Source: Promethearchaeota archaeon
GTDB taxonomy: Archaea > Asgardarchaeota > Lokiarchaeia > Sigynarchaeales > SOKP01
Length of the DNA stretch: 5,855 nucleotides
Assembly (NCBI GenBank): GCA_016839845.1
Contig: JAEOTL010000306.1
Span: 1-5,855 of the forward strand
Direction: 5' to 3'
Shown piece after piece: positions 1 through 5,098 of the stretch. The position numbers and the translations under genes were made by a program. Numbering within the stretch: position 1 is the first letter of the stretch; each line of letters opens with the position of its first letter. The notes under the pieces are model-generated. The model was not told the DNA's origin. It ran no database searches and worked only from the letters and a program-made list of their open reading frames with translations.

Positions 1-747
1 AAGGTTCTATTTGTCCTTGTTGCTTTCGCTACGGGAACTATTCTTGCAACTGCCTTATTTGACCTCATACCGGAATCCCTCCACCATCTTGAAGAATTGA
101 ATGCTGGAGGAGCTGGAATATCTGTAAGTCTTGTGTTTATTTTCATCATTGTTGGATTTGTAATTTTTTTTGTTATTGAGCGGTTTATTTACTGGTTTCA
201 TGGGCATGCTCACGAAGAAGAGGAAAATAAATTTGTTTGTTATGACAGTAACACAGAAGGTATTGATGTACCCTTAGATCGGGGGGGAAGTATTAGGAGC
301 TTTGCGCTACTTAATCTTGTTGGTGATGGATTGCACAATTTCTTAGACGGGATCATTATTATGGTCGCCTTTTCAAGCGGGTTTAGGAATGGTGTAATTA
401 TCACTCTTGCAGTAGTATTTCATGAATTTCCTCAAGAAGTTGGAGATTTTGGAATTCTTTTATATGGTGGATTTTCCAAGAAAAGAGCTCTTCTCTTTAA
501 TTTTTCAAGTGCTTTAGTCGCATTATTGGGGGGTGTTTTAGCATTTTTCCTCTCGGAAGCAGTCGAAATATTTAATTTATTTTTCTTAGCGTTTTCAGGA
601 GGAGGATTTTTGTATATCGCGGCCACGGAACTTATGCCCGAGATGATAAAAGAAAAAAATCTGAAGAAATCTATTCTTCAATCATTAATCTTCATTGGGG
701 GGCTTTTACTTATTATTATTCTCGTAGTAGTTTTACCACATGAATAA
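1..747 (+). CDS. ZIP-family divalent metal transporter, 3' part (5' end outside window)
   Basis: This is an integral membrane transporter of the ZIP family, which moves zinc, iron or other divalent metals into the cytoplasm. The frame is open from base 1, so the gene starts outside the window. A TTG at 97 is in frame but is an internal leucine codon, because the upstream codons already encode family-like sequence (ATGTILATALFDLIPES). The visible 248 residues contain what look like TM2 to TM8: about 3-23, 40-62, 105-125, 131-157, 162-184, 192-212 and 225-245. The two metal-site helices are clear: HNFLDG (H112, N113, D116) in TM4 and HEFPQEVGD (H141, E142, E146, D149) in TM5. A His/acid-rich loop, HGHAHEEEE (67-75), follows TM3, as is common in ZIPs. 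Gln145 replaces the second His of the eukaryotic HExPHExGD form. The family call is firm; the metal is not determinable. Confidence 0.93.
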   Translation, partial: KVLFVLVAFATGTILATALFDLIPESLHHLEELNAGGAGISVSLVFIFIIVGFVIFFVIERFIYWFHGHAHEEEENKFVCYDSNTEGIDVPLDRGGSIRSFALLNLVGDGLHNFLDGIIIMVAFSSGFRNGVIITLAVVFHEFPQEVGDFGILLYGGFSKKRALLFNFSSALVALLGGVLAFFLSEAVEIFNLFFLAFSGGGFLYIAATELMPEMIKEKNLKKSILQSLIFIGGLLLIIILVVVLPHE

Positions 748-971
748 AAAGTCAGGACGTTATATTAAAATCAAAAAAGAAAAAAAATTAATTCTTTAAA
801 ATTATGTAGGAAACCTCTGGACGAATAAAGAACTTTCATGAAGATAATTACCGGATGATGTCCCCAATAAGACAATAGTAACAGAATGGGCCTTGATTTC
901 TATATTTTTTATGTATTAATTCTATTTTCCAAAATTAATAAATATAAATAGAATAAATATAGGATTATTAC
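748..971. other. convergent intergenic region, no gene seen
   Basis: This gap separates the 3' ends of two convergent genes. Both strands were read. Only ORFs of about 22 codons or fewer exist, none with a ribosome binding site or recognisable protein. It is very A/T-rich, with an A-rich tract at 773-787 that would be an oligo-T signal for leftward transcripts. Confidence 0.6.
773..787 (-). terminator. possible archaeal oligo-T terminator for the leftward gene
   Basis: Read on the minus strand this is T8-C-T6, about 185 nt beyond the stop codon of the leftward gene at 972. Archaeal RNA polymerase often terminates at oligo-T runs without a hairpin, and no hairpin is evident here. In such AT-rich DNA a T-run can occur by chance. 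Confidence 0.3.
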
Positions 972-2942
972 TCATACCCTAACTGGTATTGCTATCGCTC
1001 CCTCTTTAAATCCACCCCCCGGTCCTGGAGGTTTAAAGATATATGGATATGGATAAAAAGGATCATCATCATTTCGATGTCCACACCAATCACAGGTTAT
1101 TTGCCCCTTTTTAAGTTCCCTACCACAGTACGAACATTTTGATTGAGCTTTCTTACGTTGTTCGATCAATCTACGTTCTAATTCTAACCTCCTTTGAAAT
1201 CTATCACCTTGCCACTCGCGTAAATCTATGTTATTTTGCAATCTGTTCATCATTTCTTCTACATAGTCTATATTAAATCTGGGTGGTATTCCAATATCTT
1301 GCTTTTTAAAGTGGGAATCAATCGATTGAATGCAAGCTAATATAGATGTCATTAAATCTTCCCCAACTTTATTAATTAAATCTTGTAATGTTTTTCTAAT
1401 TAATTGGAAGAATTGGGGATTCAATCGAAATGAAATCGGCTGCCGTCGTGTCATTGGTCTCGTAGAAAAAGACTTAATCAAACTTGCTTTTCCTTCGGGT
1501 AGATTTAATAATTTTAGTAACACATCACCGAGGAGAGACGGAAATTTAGAAGCGCATGTATGAAGAAAGATTGTTAACATGTTAATTTGAGATGAGAGAT
1601 TTACAACTAAGTCTGTAGTTTCTATAATTGTACTGAATTCTGTGGGAGTAAAATACTTTAGATATCCTTGGTTGATCAGATATTGAAAAACAGATGGATA
1701 GCCACTTTCTAATCTTTGAGCAATCTCTTCCCGAAAAACTTTTTTTGCCTGGGGATCCCCCGCTTCACTCAAAGCTCTTAACAACGGAAATGAAATATTG
1801 CTCATTAGTACTCTTGTGTCGTAATCGTGCTCAACCCATGCTTGGAGATTTGAACAATGCCCCCAAAATTCCTGTTCAGGCGTTATATCATGTTCTTCTC
1901 GTGGTCTTTGTAAGATTCTGTTTTGAAAAAGATGCCTGCTATACACCCTAGCCGCTTCATCTATTGACTCAATTTCGTCATATATATGTATATCATTTTT
2001 TGGGATATTTAGAATTAAACGTATACATTGGATAAATCGCCTTCCATTTACATAGATAAAGGTTCTTCCATTCTCTAACTTGAGTGTTATATAATCATTA
2101 ATCTTTTGCTCTTTAGATATAGATCTTCTGGATTGAAAATGACGTCTAATCTGTAGTTGTTCACGTGGAAAGTGTATTGGCTGATGTCTTTGCTGTTGGG
2201 GAGCACGAGGTCGAGGAACTCTAGCCGGTAAACGTTCAAATACCCAAGGATTTTTAAATTTAGCAATTTTCTTTCGTCTTGCCTTTTTTATTGATTTTAT
2301 AAGGAAAAAAAGATAAACAGAAAAGATGGAGCTAATCAAACTTATCATACTCACAATAAATCCTGGGCTGATATCATCATAGGTGAGCTCAATAAATGGG
2401 ATCTTTTGACTTTGTGATACGCTTTCTTTTGAGGTTCCTCTTATATAGCCATCACTTACTCCCCCTTTTCCATATAAACAGATCGTAACTTCCTCATTAG
2501 AAAAATTCTCTGGGGTGAGAGGGATGTTAAAATTGAACCCATCATTAACAATGTGGCCTCTGTATATAATCGCACTGGGTTTATTATTCCAAGTTATATC
2601 CGATTCATTCCAACTAGCATAAGTGAGGTTTGCCCCAACATCAACTGGGCTTGAAGCGTAGTCAAAAAATACTTTTATTACTGCTTTCGTCCATCCTGCT
2701 CGAGCTGTTGAAATATTAAAGTGGTAGTATGTTTCAATCCTTCCAGAATAATAATTTCCAACATAAAGGTAGCCATCTCCTCCATAATTAAGATTTGGTT
2801 GATCTTGATACACATAAGAGTCTTTATTTACTCTGATCTCTATCCTACTATCACTTGTTTCTTGAAATATTACACTAATAGAAACTATGATAACTATCGT
2901 TAGTGTAATAAGTGCTAGGATTGTTTTTTTTTTAACTTTCAT
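972..2942 (-). CDS. two-pass membrane protein: extracellular DNRLRE (CBM96-like) domain, Asgard-type cytoplasmic domain, C-terminal zinc ribbon
   Basis: This 656-residue protein has a KVKKK start and a hydrophobic helix (about 7-26). Residues 34-188 form a DNRLRE/CBM96-like beta domain with the hallmarks DSYVYQDQPNLNYGGDGYLYVG and WNESDITWNNKPS; such domains occur in cell-surface and carbohydrate-binding proteins. A second helix (192-215) is followed by IKKARRKK, so the positive-inside rule puts the beta domain outside and the rest inside. A Pro/Arg/Gln-rich linker (about 237-275) leads to a domain at about 283-430 (IYVNGRRFIQC, EFWGHCSNLQAWVEHDYDTR, ESGYPSVFQYLINQGYL) that I recall from Asgard leucine-rich-repeat proteins. 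A basic helix (575-600) precedes a CxxC-x10-CxxC zinc ribbon (C603, C606, C617, C620) and a Pro/Gly-rich tail. The ATG has GGAG 9 nt upstream. The 122-nt gap to Roadblock A would allow cotranscription. Domain calls are good; the function is unknown. Confidence 0.85.
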   Translation of the reverse strand: MKVKKKTILALITLTIVIIVSISVIFQETSDSRIEIRVNKDSYVYQDQPNLNYGGDGYLYVGNYYSGRIETYYHFNISTARAGWTKAVIKVFFDYASSPVDVGANLTYASWNESDITWNNKPSAIIYRGHIVNDGFNFNIPLTPENFSNEEVTICLYGKGGVSDGYIRGTSKESVSQSQKIPFIELTYDDISPGFIVSMISLISSIFSVYLFFLIKSIKKARRKKIAKFKNPWVFERLPARVPRPRAPQQQRHQPIHFPREQLQIRRHFQSRRSISKEQKINDYITLKLENGRTFIYVNGRRFIQCIRLILNIPKNDIHIYDEIESIDEAARVYSRHLFQNRILQRPREEHDITPEQEFWGHCSNLQAWVEHDYDTRVLMSNISFPLLRALSEAGDPQAKKVFREEIAQRLESGYPSVFQYLINQGYLKYFTPTEFSTIIETTDLVVNLSSQINMLTIFLHTCASKFPSLLGDVLLKLLNLPEGKASLIKSFSTRPMTRRQPISFRLNPQFFQLIRKTLQDLINKVGEDLMTSILACIQSIDSHFKKQDIGIPPRFNIDYVEEMMNRLQNNIDLREWQGDRFQRRLELERRLIEQRKKAQSKCSYCGRELKKGQITCDWCGHRNDDDPFYPYPYIFKPPGPGGGFKEGAIAIPVRV

Positions 2943-2951
2943 TTATAAATA

Positions 2952-2955
2952 CTCC
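2952..2955 (-). promoter_or_regulatory. ribosome binding site (GGAG) of the DNRLRE gene
   Basis: GGAG on the minus strand lies 9 nt before the ATG at 2942. It supports this start, which also gives the expected basic residues plus hydrophobic N-terminus. It implies a leadered transcript, unlike several neighbours that look leaderless. Confidence 0.5.
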
Positions 2956-3041
2956 AAAGTCATAGTTTCTAAAGGAGAAACATAGATAGTGTATGGTATT
3001 TTACTTTTCCAATTTACTAATATACAATTTTGGATATAAAT

Positions 3042-3067
3042 ATTAATACTAATTTCGCTAGATTCTA
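3042..3067 (-). repeat. duplicated 3' flank of Roadblock A
   Basis: This 26-nt segment, which includes the TAG stop, matches 4213-4238 at 22 of 26 positions without gaps. Twenty-three of those bases are non-coding (19 identical). It shows that the duplicated unit extends beyond the coding region. It ends at the shared ATTAATAC, where similarity fades. Confidence 0.7.
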
Positions 3068-3451
3068 ATTCATGTTTTTAAATACATCTGCTATTTCTTC
3101 TGCAGCCCGTTTACACTGATAAATGATATAACCAATTCTCGCATATATTGTGGTTGACACTGACAAAACGGCTAGTTCTGCTTCAAAAACAAATATATAT
3201 CCCTCTTTTCCCTTAATAAATAACTGTTTGAATTCATCAATTTTCATCTCGATGACTGCTCTTTCTGATAGAGAGAGCACTGTGGCAACTGTAGCAGAGA
3301 TTATTAATTCATTAAATCCATTTGGCAACATTGATAAAATTGGAAGACCTTCAAGGGAAGTAATTATAGCAAGATTTATCTCAGGACAGGATTTTAAAAG
3401 CCTTTCTAAAATATTCCTTAATTTCTCCAAGAAATCGTTTTCATCAGTCAT
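3065..3451 (-). CDS. Roadblock/LC7 domain protein (copy A)
   Basis: This is a single-domain Roadblock/LC7 protein of 128 residues, the usual size for a stand-alone archaeal member. The fold can be followed: N-terminal helix (about 5-20), strand pair around AIITSLEGLPILSMLP (28-43), central helix ISATVATVLSLSERAVIEMK (50-69), strands around QLFIKGKEGYIFVFEAELAVLSVSTT, and C-terminal helix IGYIIYQCKRAAEEIADVF. Family members (MglB, Rag/Ragulator and dynein-light-chain relatives) form dimers that bind and regulate small Ras-like GTPases, often at membranes. No GTPase gene is visible here, so the partner is unknown. A TATA-like box centred 29 nt upstream of the ATG suggests a short or absent leader. 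It is a paralogue of the gene at 4236-4622, about 64% identical over 121 residues by hand count, and the similarity continues past the stop codon. Confidence 0.9.
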   Translation of the reverse strand: MTDENDFLEKLRNILERLLKSCPEINLAIITSLEGLPILSMLPNGFNELIISATVATVLSLSERAVIEMKIDEFKQLFIKGKEGYIFVFEAELAVLSVSTTIYARIGYIIYQCKRAAEEIADVFKNMN

Positions 3452-3475
3452 ATTTATTTGCTACCCTCTTTTTAT

Positions 3476-3485
3476 TATTAAATAT
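3476..3485 (-). promoter_or_regulatory. candidate TATA box of Roadblock A
   Basis: The minus strand reads ATATTTAATA, centred about 29 nt before the ATG at 3451. That spacing fits an archaeal promoter giving a nearly leaderless mRNA. A weak purine stretch (GAGGG) lies about 13 nt before the ATG, so a short leader is also possible. Confidence 0.4.
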
Positions 3486-3518
3486 GGCGGGGGATTGCTC
3501 AATTAACTTAAATAATTT

Positions 3519-3683
3519 TGATGGTATTGATATTTTTTCTCAATGTCGAATTAACATTCAACCCCGTCAAATTAGAATGGTAAAGATATCTAATTGAGTC
3601 AAATTGAAGAGGATTAGAGCATAATACGGATATGGGATATTTTTCAGTCAGGTTATAAGATCCTTTCGATACCAATACCATCA
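3519..3683. repeat. spaced inverted repeat TGATGGTATTG / CAATACCATCA
   Basis: The arms at 3519-3529 and 3673-3683 are exact reverse complements over 11 bp, and the match extends to about 15 bp with one mismatch. They are about 143 bp apart. One arm lies about 70 nt upstream of Roadblock A and the other upstream of the RHH gene's promoter region. That placement suits a pair of binding sites for one divergent regulator better than an RNA hairpin. Confidence 0.45.
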
Positions 3684-3713
3684 TTATACTATAGTTTAAT
3701 TATATATTTAAAT

Positions 3714-3723
3714 GTTTGCAAAC
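3714..3723. promoter_or_regulatory. candidate operator palindrome GTTTGCAAAC
   Basis: This perfect 10-bp palindrome lies between two TATA-like tracts (3695-3713 and 3755-3767) upstream of the RHH gene. It overlaps the first of two ACGACTAT direct repeats, 22 bp apart (3722-3729 and 3744-3751), so the repeats are about two helical turns apart. RHH proteins usually bind short repeated or palindromic sites and often control their own promoter. Assigning this site to that protein is inference. Confidence 0.35.
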
Positions 3724-3754
3724 GACTATGACAGGACCATTACACGACTATAAG

Positions 3755-3767
3755 AAAATATTTAAAT
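3755..3767 (+). promoter_or_regulatory. TATA box of the RHH gene (leaderless mRNA likely)
   Basis: AAAATATTTAAAT is centred about 28 nt before the ATG at 3789. With archaeal spacing this puts the transcription start at or next to the start codon. No Shine-Dalgarno sequence precedes the ATG, which agrees with leaderless translation. Confidence 0.55.
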
Positions 3768-3788
3768 GGATAATCATATAATACTTTA

Positions 3789-4067
3789 ATGCCCAGAAAG
3801 ATAACGAATGAACGACGAGAGACATTTCTCTCAAGCGACGAGAAACAAAAGGGTAAAAAGACTACTACAATTCATATATCACCTATTGTTAAGGAACGAC
3901 TTGATAATATCCGAGAAGGTTTTCAAACAAAAACTTATTCAGATACAATTTTAGTTCTAATTTTAGAATTTGAGCGCTTAAAAACTGAGATAAATACCTT
4001 AAACGAAGATATTAATAATCTATTGAATCAAATAAAGTACTACAAAGAACTATTAAATGAATATTGA
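3789..4067 (+). CDS. ribbon-helix-helix (CopG-like) DNA-binding protein with coiled-coil tail
   Basis: This 92-residue protein has a basic, polar N-terminus (1-23), then a ribbon-helix-helix pattern: strand KTTTIHI (24-30), helix A starting SPIVKERLDNI (31-41), a turn (REGFQTKT) and helix B YSDTILVLILEFERLK (50-65). The tail, about 60-91, is a heptad-like acidic/Lys helix (INTLNEDINNLLNQIKYYKELL) that probably forms a coiled coil. RHH proteins dimerise and insert the beta ribbon into the DNA major groove; many are antitoxins or autoregulated repressors. No toxin-like gene is adjacent, so it looks like an orphan regulator. It lies within the first unit of the duplicated module, and I see no counterpart in the second unit. 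The ATG is supported by a TATA box at leaderless distance. Confidence 0.75.
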   Translation: MPRKITNERRETFLSSDEKQKGKKTTTIHISPIVKERLDNIREGFQTKTYSDTILVLILEFERLKTEINTLNEDINNLLNQIKYYKELLNEY

Positions 4068-4096
4068 AAATTTTACCATTTTTACGATTTGGATGA

Positions 4097-4115
4097 TTTT
4101 TTTTTTAATTTTTTT
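4097..4115 (+). terminator. oligo-T terminator after the RHH gene
   Basis: T10-AA-T7 begins 30 nt after the RHH stop codon. Such T-runs are effective intrinsic terminators for archaeal RNA polymerase, and no hairpin is needed. The tract also covers the place where the membrane-protein remnant would have had its start codon. Confidence 0.5.
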
Positions 4116-4217
4116 AAGGATAATCAAATTTTTAAAATAGAATCATCAAAAAGTAAAGATATAATAGGAACACCAATTTCTAAAGTCTGGATAGCCGTCC
4201 TAATTTTTACGGATTAA
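4104..4217 (+). pseudogene. truncated 5' remnant of a paralogue of the membrane-protein gene at 5099
   Basis: Read in frame from 4104, this encodes DNQIFKIESS followed by KSKDIIGTPISKVWIAVLIFTD and a stop (4215-4217). It aligns without gaps to codons 6-36 of the gene at 5099 (DDQLLEMKSS, then KNSDIIGTPVFKVWIALLIFT): 69 of 93 bases and 20 of 31 residues are identical by hand count. The position of the start codon is now TTT within a T-rich tract; the only start-like codon upstream in frame is a TTG at 4089. Homology ends at 4211, and the following bases belong to the Roadblock B 3' flank. Fifteen of the 24 base differences are at third codon positions, the pattern of coding divergence. It is most likely a pseudogene remnant; a translated short peptide is not excluded. 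Confidence 0.75.
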
Positions 4218-4238
4218 TACACATTTCATTAGATTCTA
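4213..4238 (-). repeat. duplicated 3' flank of Roadblock B, at the duplication junction
   Basis: This is the partner of 3042-3067 (22 of 26 identical, including the TAG stop). It begins within two bases of the end of homology between the membrane-protein remnant and the gene at 5099, so this position is the apparent recombination or deletion junction. Confidence 0.65.
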
Positions 4239-4622
4239 GCTACTTTTTTTCAATATATCTGCAATATTACGGGCAGCACGTTCACATTCATGAAATATCA
4301 TACCAATCTTAGCGAATTTTGTTGTCGATACTGACAACACGGCGAGTTCTGCATTACAAACAAATATATTTCCCTTATTTCCCCTAATTAAGAGATCTTT
4401 AAACTCTTCAATTTTCATCTCCCTGACGGCTCTTTCAGACAGAGAGAGCATTGTAGCAACTGTGGCAGAGAGTATAAATTCATTAAAATCATCTGGTAAA
4501 ATTGAAAGAATAGGAAGGCCTTCAATGGAGGTGATTATAGCAAATGTTATTTCAGGGTTGGATCTTAAGAGTTTCTTAAGAACAGCCCTTAGTTCATCCA
4601 TTTCATTTTTTTCCTCATTCAT
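4236..4622 (-). CDS. Roadblock/LC7 domain protein (copy B)
   Basis: This is a paralogue of the Roadblock protein at 3065-3451, with the same helix-strand order and near-identical core segments SATVAT, LSLSERAV, EMKI and AELAVLSVSTT. The chosen ATG gives 128 residues, exactly the length of copy A, and aligns residue for residue from Met1. It is preceded by GGAGGAG with 8-nt spacing. An in-frame ATG at 4676 would add 18 acidic residues (MGDTLKEEEDITDGGEHS); it lacks a Shine-Dalgarno sequence but lies 38 nt after a TATA-like box. The expected role is as a dimeric scaffold or regulator of a small GTPase, as known for the family. Differences from copy A cluster in the N-terminal helix and near the C-terminal helix (IYQCKRAAEE versus FHECERAARN), where partner preference could differ. 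The proteins could also heterodimerise; this is inference. Confidence 0.88.
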   Translation of the reverse strand: MNEEKNEMDELRAVLKKLLRSNPEITFAIITSIEGLPILSILPDDFNEFILSATVATMLSLSERAVREMKIEEFKDLLIRGNKGNIFVCNAELAVLSVSTTKFAKIGMIFHECERAARNIADILKKSS

Positions 4623-4630
4623 AGAATGTT

Positions 4631-4637
4631 CTCCTCC
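4631..4637 (-). promoter_or_regulatory. Shine-Dalgarno site deciding the Roadblock B start
   Basis: The minus strand reads GGAGGAG, 8 nt before the ATG at 4622. It is the strongest ribosome binding site in the window. It favours the 128-residue start over the in-frame ATG at 4676. Confidence 0.6.
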
Positions 4638-4708
4638 ATCCGTGATATCTTCTTCCTCCTTCAAAGTATCACCCATTTTATTTAACTCTCTTATTTGTTA
4701 ATTATTGA

Positions 4709-4719
4709 ATTTATTTAAT
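4709..4719 (-). promoter_or_regulatory. candidate TATA box of Roadblock B
   Basis: The minus strand reads ATTAAATAAAT, centred near 4714. Normal archaeal spacing would start the mRNA near 4688. That leaves a leader of about 66 nt to the ATG at 4622, or about 12 nt to the ATG at 4676. AT-richness makes chance matches likely. Confidence 0.35.
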
Positions 4720-4778
4720 CTTAACTTTACGTAAATAGAACCTGAAAATCAATGAATCTTCTTTTCCTTACTTTTTAG

Positions 4779-4934
4779 TTATGCTATTTTTTCCCGATTT
4801 ATTAGTATTTCTTGGTGTTGACTTCTTCTTTTAAGCATTCTTATTAAATCTCGGTAAAGCTCCAAAAGAAAATCAATATCTTCTGAAATTTGATGATCAT
4901 TTTTGTTTATATTGCTCTTAATCGATTCATTCAT
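4779..4934 (-). CDS. possible small protein, 51 residues, unknown
   Basis: This short leftward ORF starts MNESIKSNINKNDHQ and ends NREKIA. It is predicted to be mostly helical and has a Leu/Ile-rich, basic middle, FLLELYRDLIRMLKRRSQH (22-40), that could form an amphipathic helix. The ATG is the first start codon in the open frame, which is closed upstream at about 4987. There is no Shine-Dalgarno sequence; AT-rich sequence about 20-30 nt upstream could serve a leaderless transcript. It lies on the same strand as Roadblock B, about 100-160 nt upstream. I recognise no family, and an ORF of this length can arise by chance, so this is a tentative call. Confidence 0.3.
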   Translation of the reverse strand: MNESIKSNINKNDHQISEDIDFLLELYRDLIRMLKRRSQHQEILINREKIA

Positions 4935-4985
4935 GGAATAGGTAATATTAATATAGTTATTTTGCCGAATTAGAAGGAGAGAAGC

Positions 4986-4999
4986 TTATAAAGATCCTT
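4986..4999. repeat. TTATAAAGATCCTT element shared with the first module spacer
   Basis: TTATAAAGATCCTT here and TTATAAGATCCTT at 3653-3665 differ by one inserted A. Each lies between a leftward Roadblock gene and a rightward gene, consistent with a remnant of the duplicated spacer or a conserved promoter core (TTATAA is TATA-like on both strands). Confidence 0.4.
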
Positions 5000-5068
5000 C
5001 CATGATATATAATACTTGAATTCCCCCTTTTCTCCTTTTAATATCAATCTATAGAATATATGATAAAC

Positions 5069-5080
5069 CTTTTTATTTCA
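5069..5080 (+). promoter_or_regulatory. candidate TATA box of the membrane-protein gene
   Basis: CCTTTTTATTTC is centred about 25-26 nt before the ATG at 5099, the spacing for a leaderless archaeal mRNA. There is no Shine-Dalgarno sequence before that ATG. Other AT-rich candidates lie upstream near 4986. Confidence 0.35.
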
Positions 5081-5098
5081 TTTATTACATCATTTTTT

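Larger units (their letters stand above)
3452..3788. other. divergent intergenic region between Roadblock A and the RHH gene; regulatory, no gene seen
   Basis: No ORF worth calling exists on either strand in these 337 bases. The region holds promoter-like boxes for both flanking genes, an 11-bp perfect inverted repeat (3519-3529 with 3673-3683), the palindrome GTTTGCAAAC (3714-3723), a direct repeat ACGACTAT (3722-3729 and 3744-3751), and TTATAAGATCCTT (3653-3665), which is nearly repeated at 4986-4999. Confidence 0.55.
4677..5098. other. intergenic region between Roadblock B and the membrane-protein gene
   Basis: These 422 bases correspond in position to the 3452-4103 spacer of the first module unit. 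The only substantial ORF is the possible 51-codon leftward gene at 4779-4934; plus-strand ORFs are 26 codons or shorter. TTATAAAGATCCTT at 4986-4999 nearly matches 3653-3665 in the other spacer. No repeat array, tRNA or RNA motif was recognised. Confidence 0.5.

Noticed and set aside
432..626. Leftward ORF of 64 codons within the ZIP gene
   Set aside because: It is opposite the ZIP metal-site helices and is a shadow of a conserved gene.
97..747. ZIP transporter starting at position 97 as a complete 216-residue protein
   Set aside because: Position 97 is a TTG in the middle of an open frame, and the 32 codons before it encode a typical ZIP second transmembrane helix. The gene is cut by the window edge.
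775..838. Leftward 22-codon ORF starting at the CAT near 836-838
   Set aside because: It is too short, made largely from an oligo-T tract, and lacks a start signal.
1330..1951. Plus-strand ORFs of 77 and 85 codons inside the large leftward gene
   Set aside because: They are frame shadows of the 656-residue protein, with no ribosome binding site, no recognisable domain and implausible composition.
2721..2903. Plus-strand ORF of 60 codons
   Set aside because: It is antisense to the DNRLRE domain and N-terminal helix, and has no independent support.
3150..3506. Plus-strand ORF of 118 codons
   Set aside because: It is antisense to Roadblock A, whose homology to copy B fixes the coding strand. 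A matching shadow at 4462-4701 opposite Roadblock B arises from the same duplication.
3789..4067. Type II toxin-antitoxin system based on the RHH protein
   Set aside because: No toxin-sized ORF lies directly before or after it; the downstream sequence is a membrane-protein remnant.
4097..4238. Insertion-sequence end or attachment site as the cause of the junction
   Set aside because: No terminal inverted repeat, target duplication, transposase or integrase is visible, and the flanks are explained by duplicated genes.
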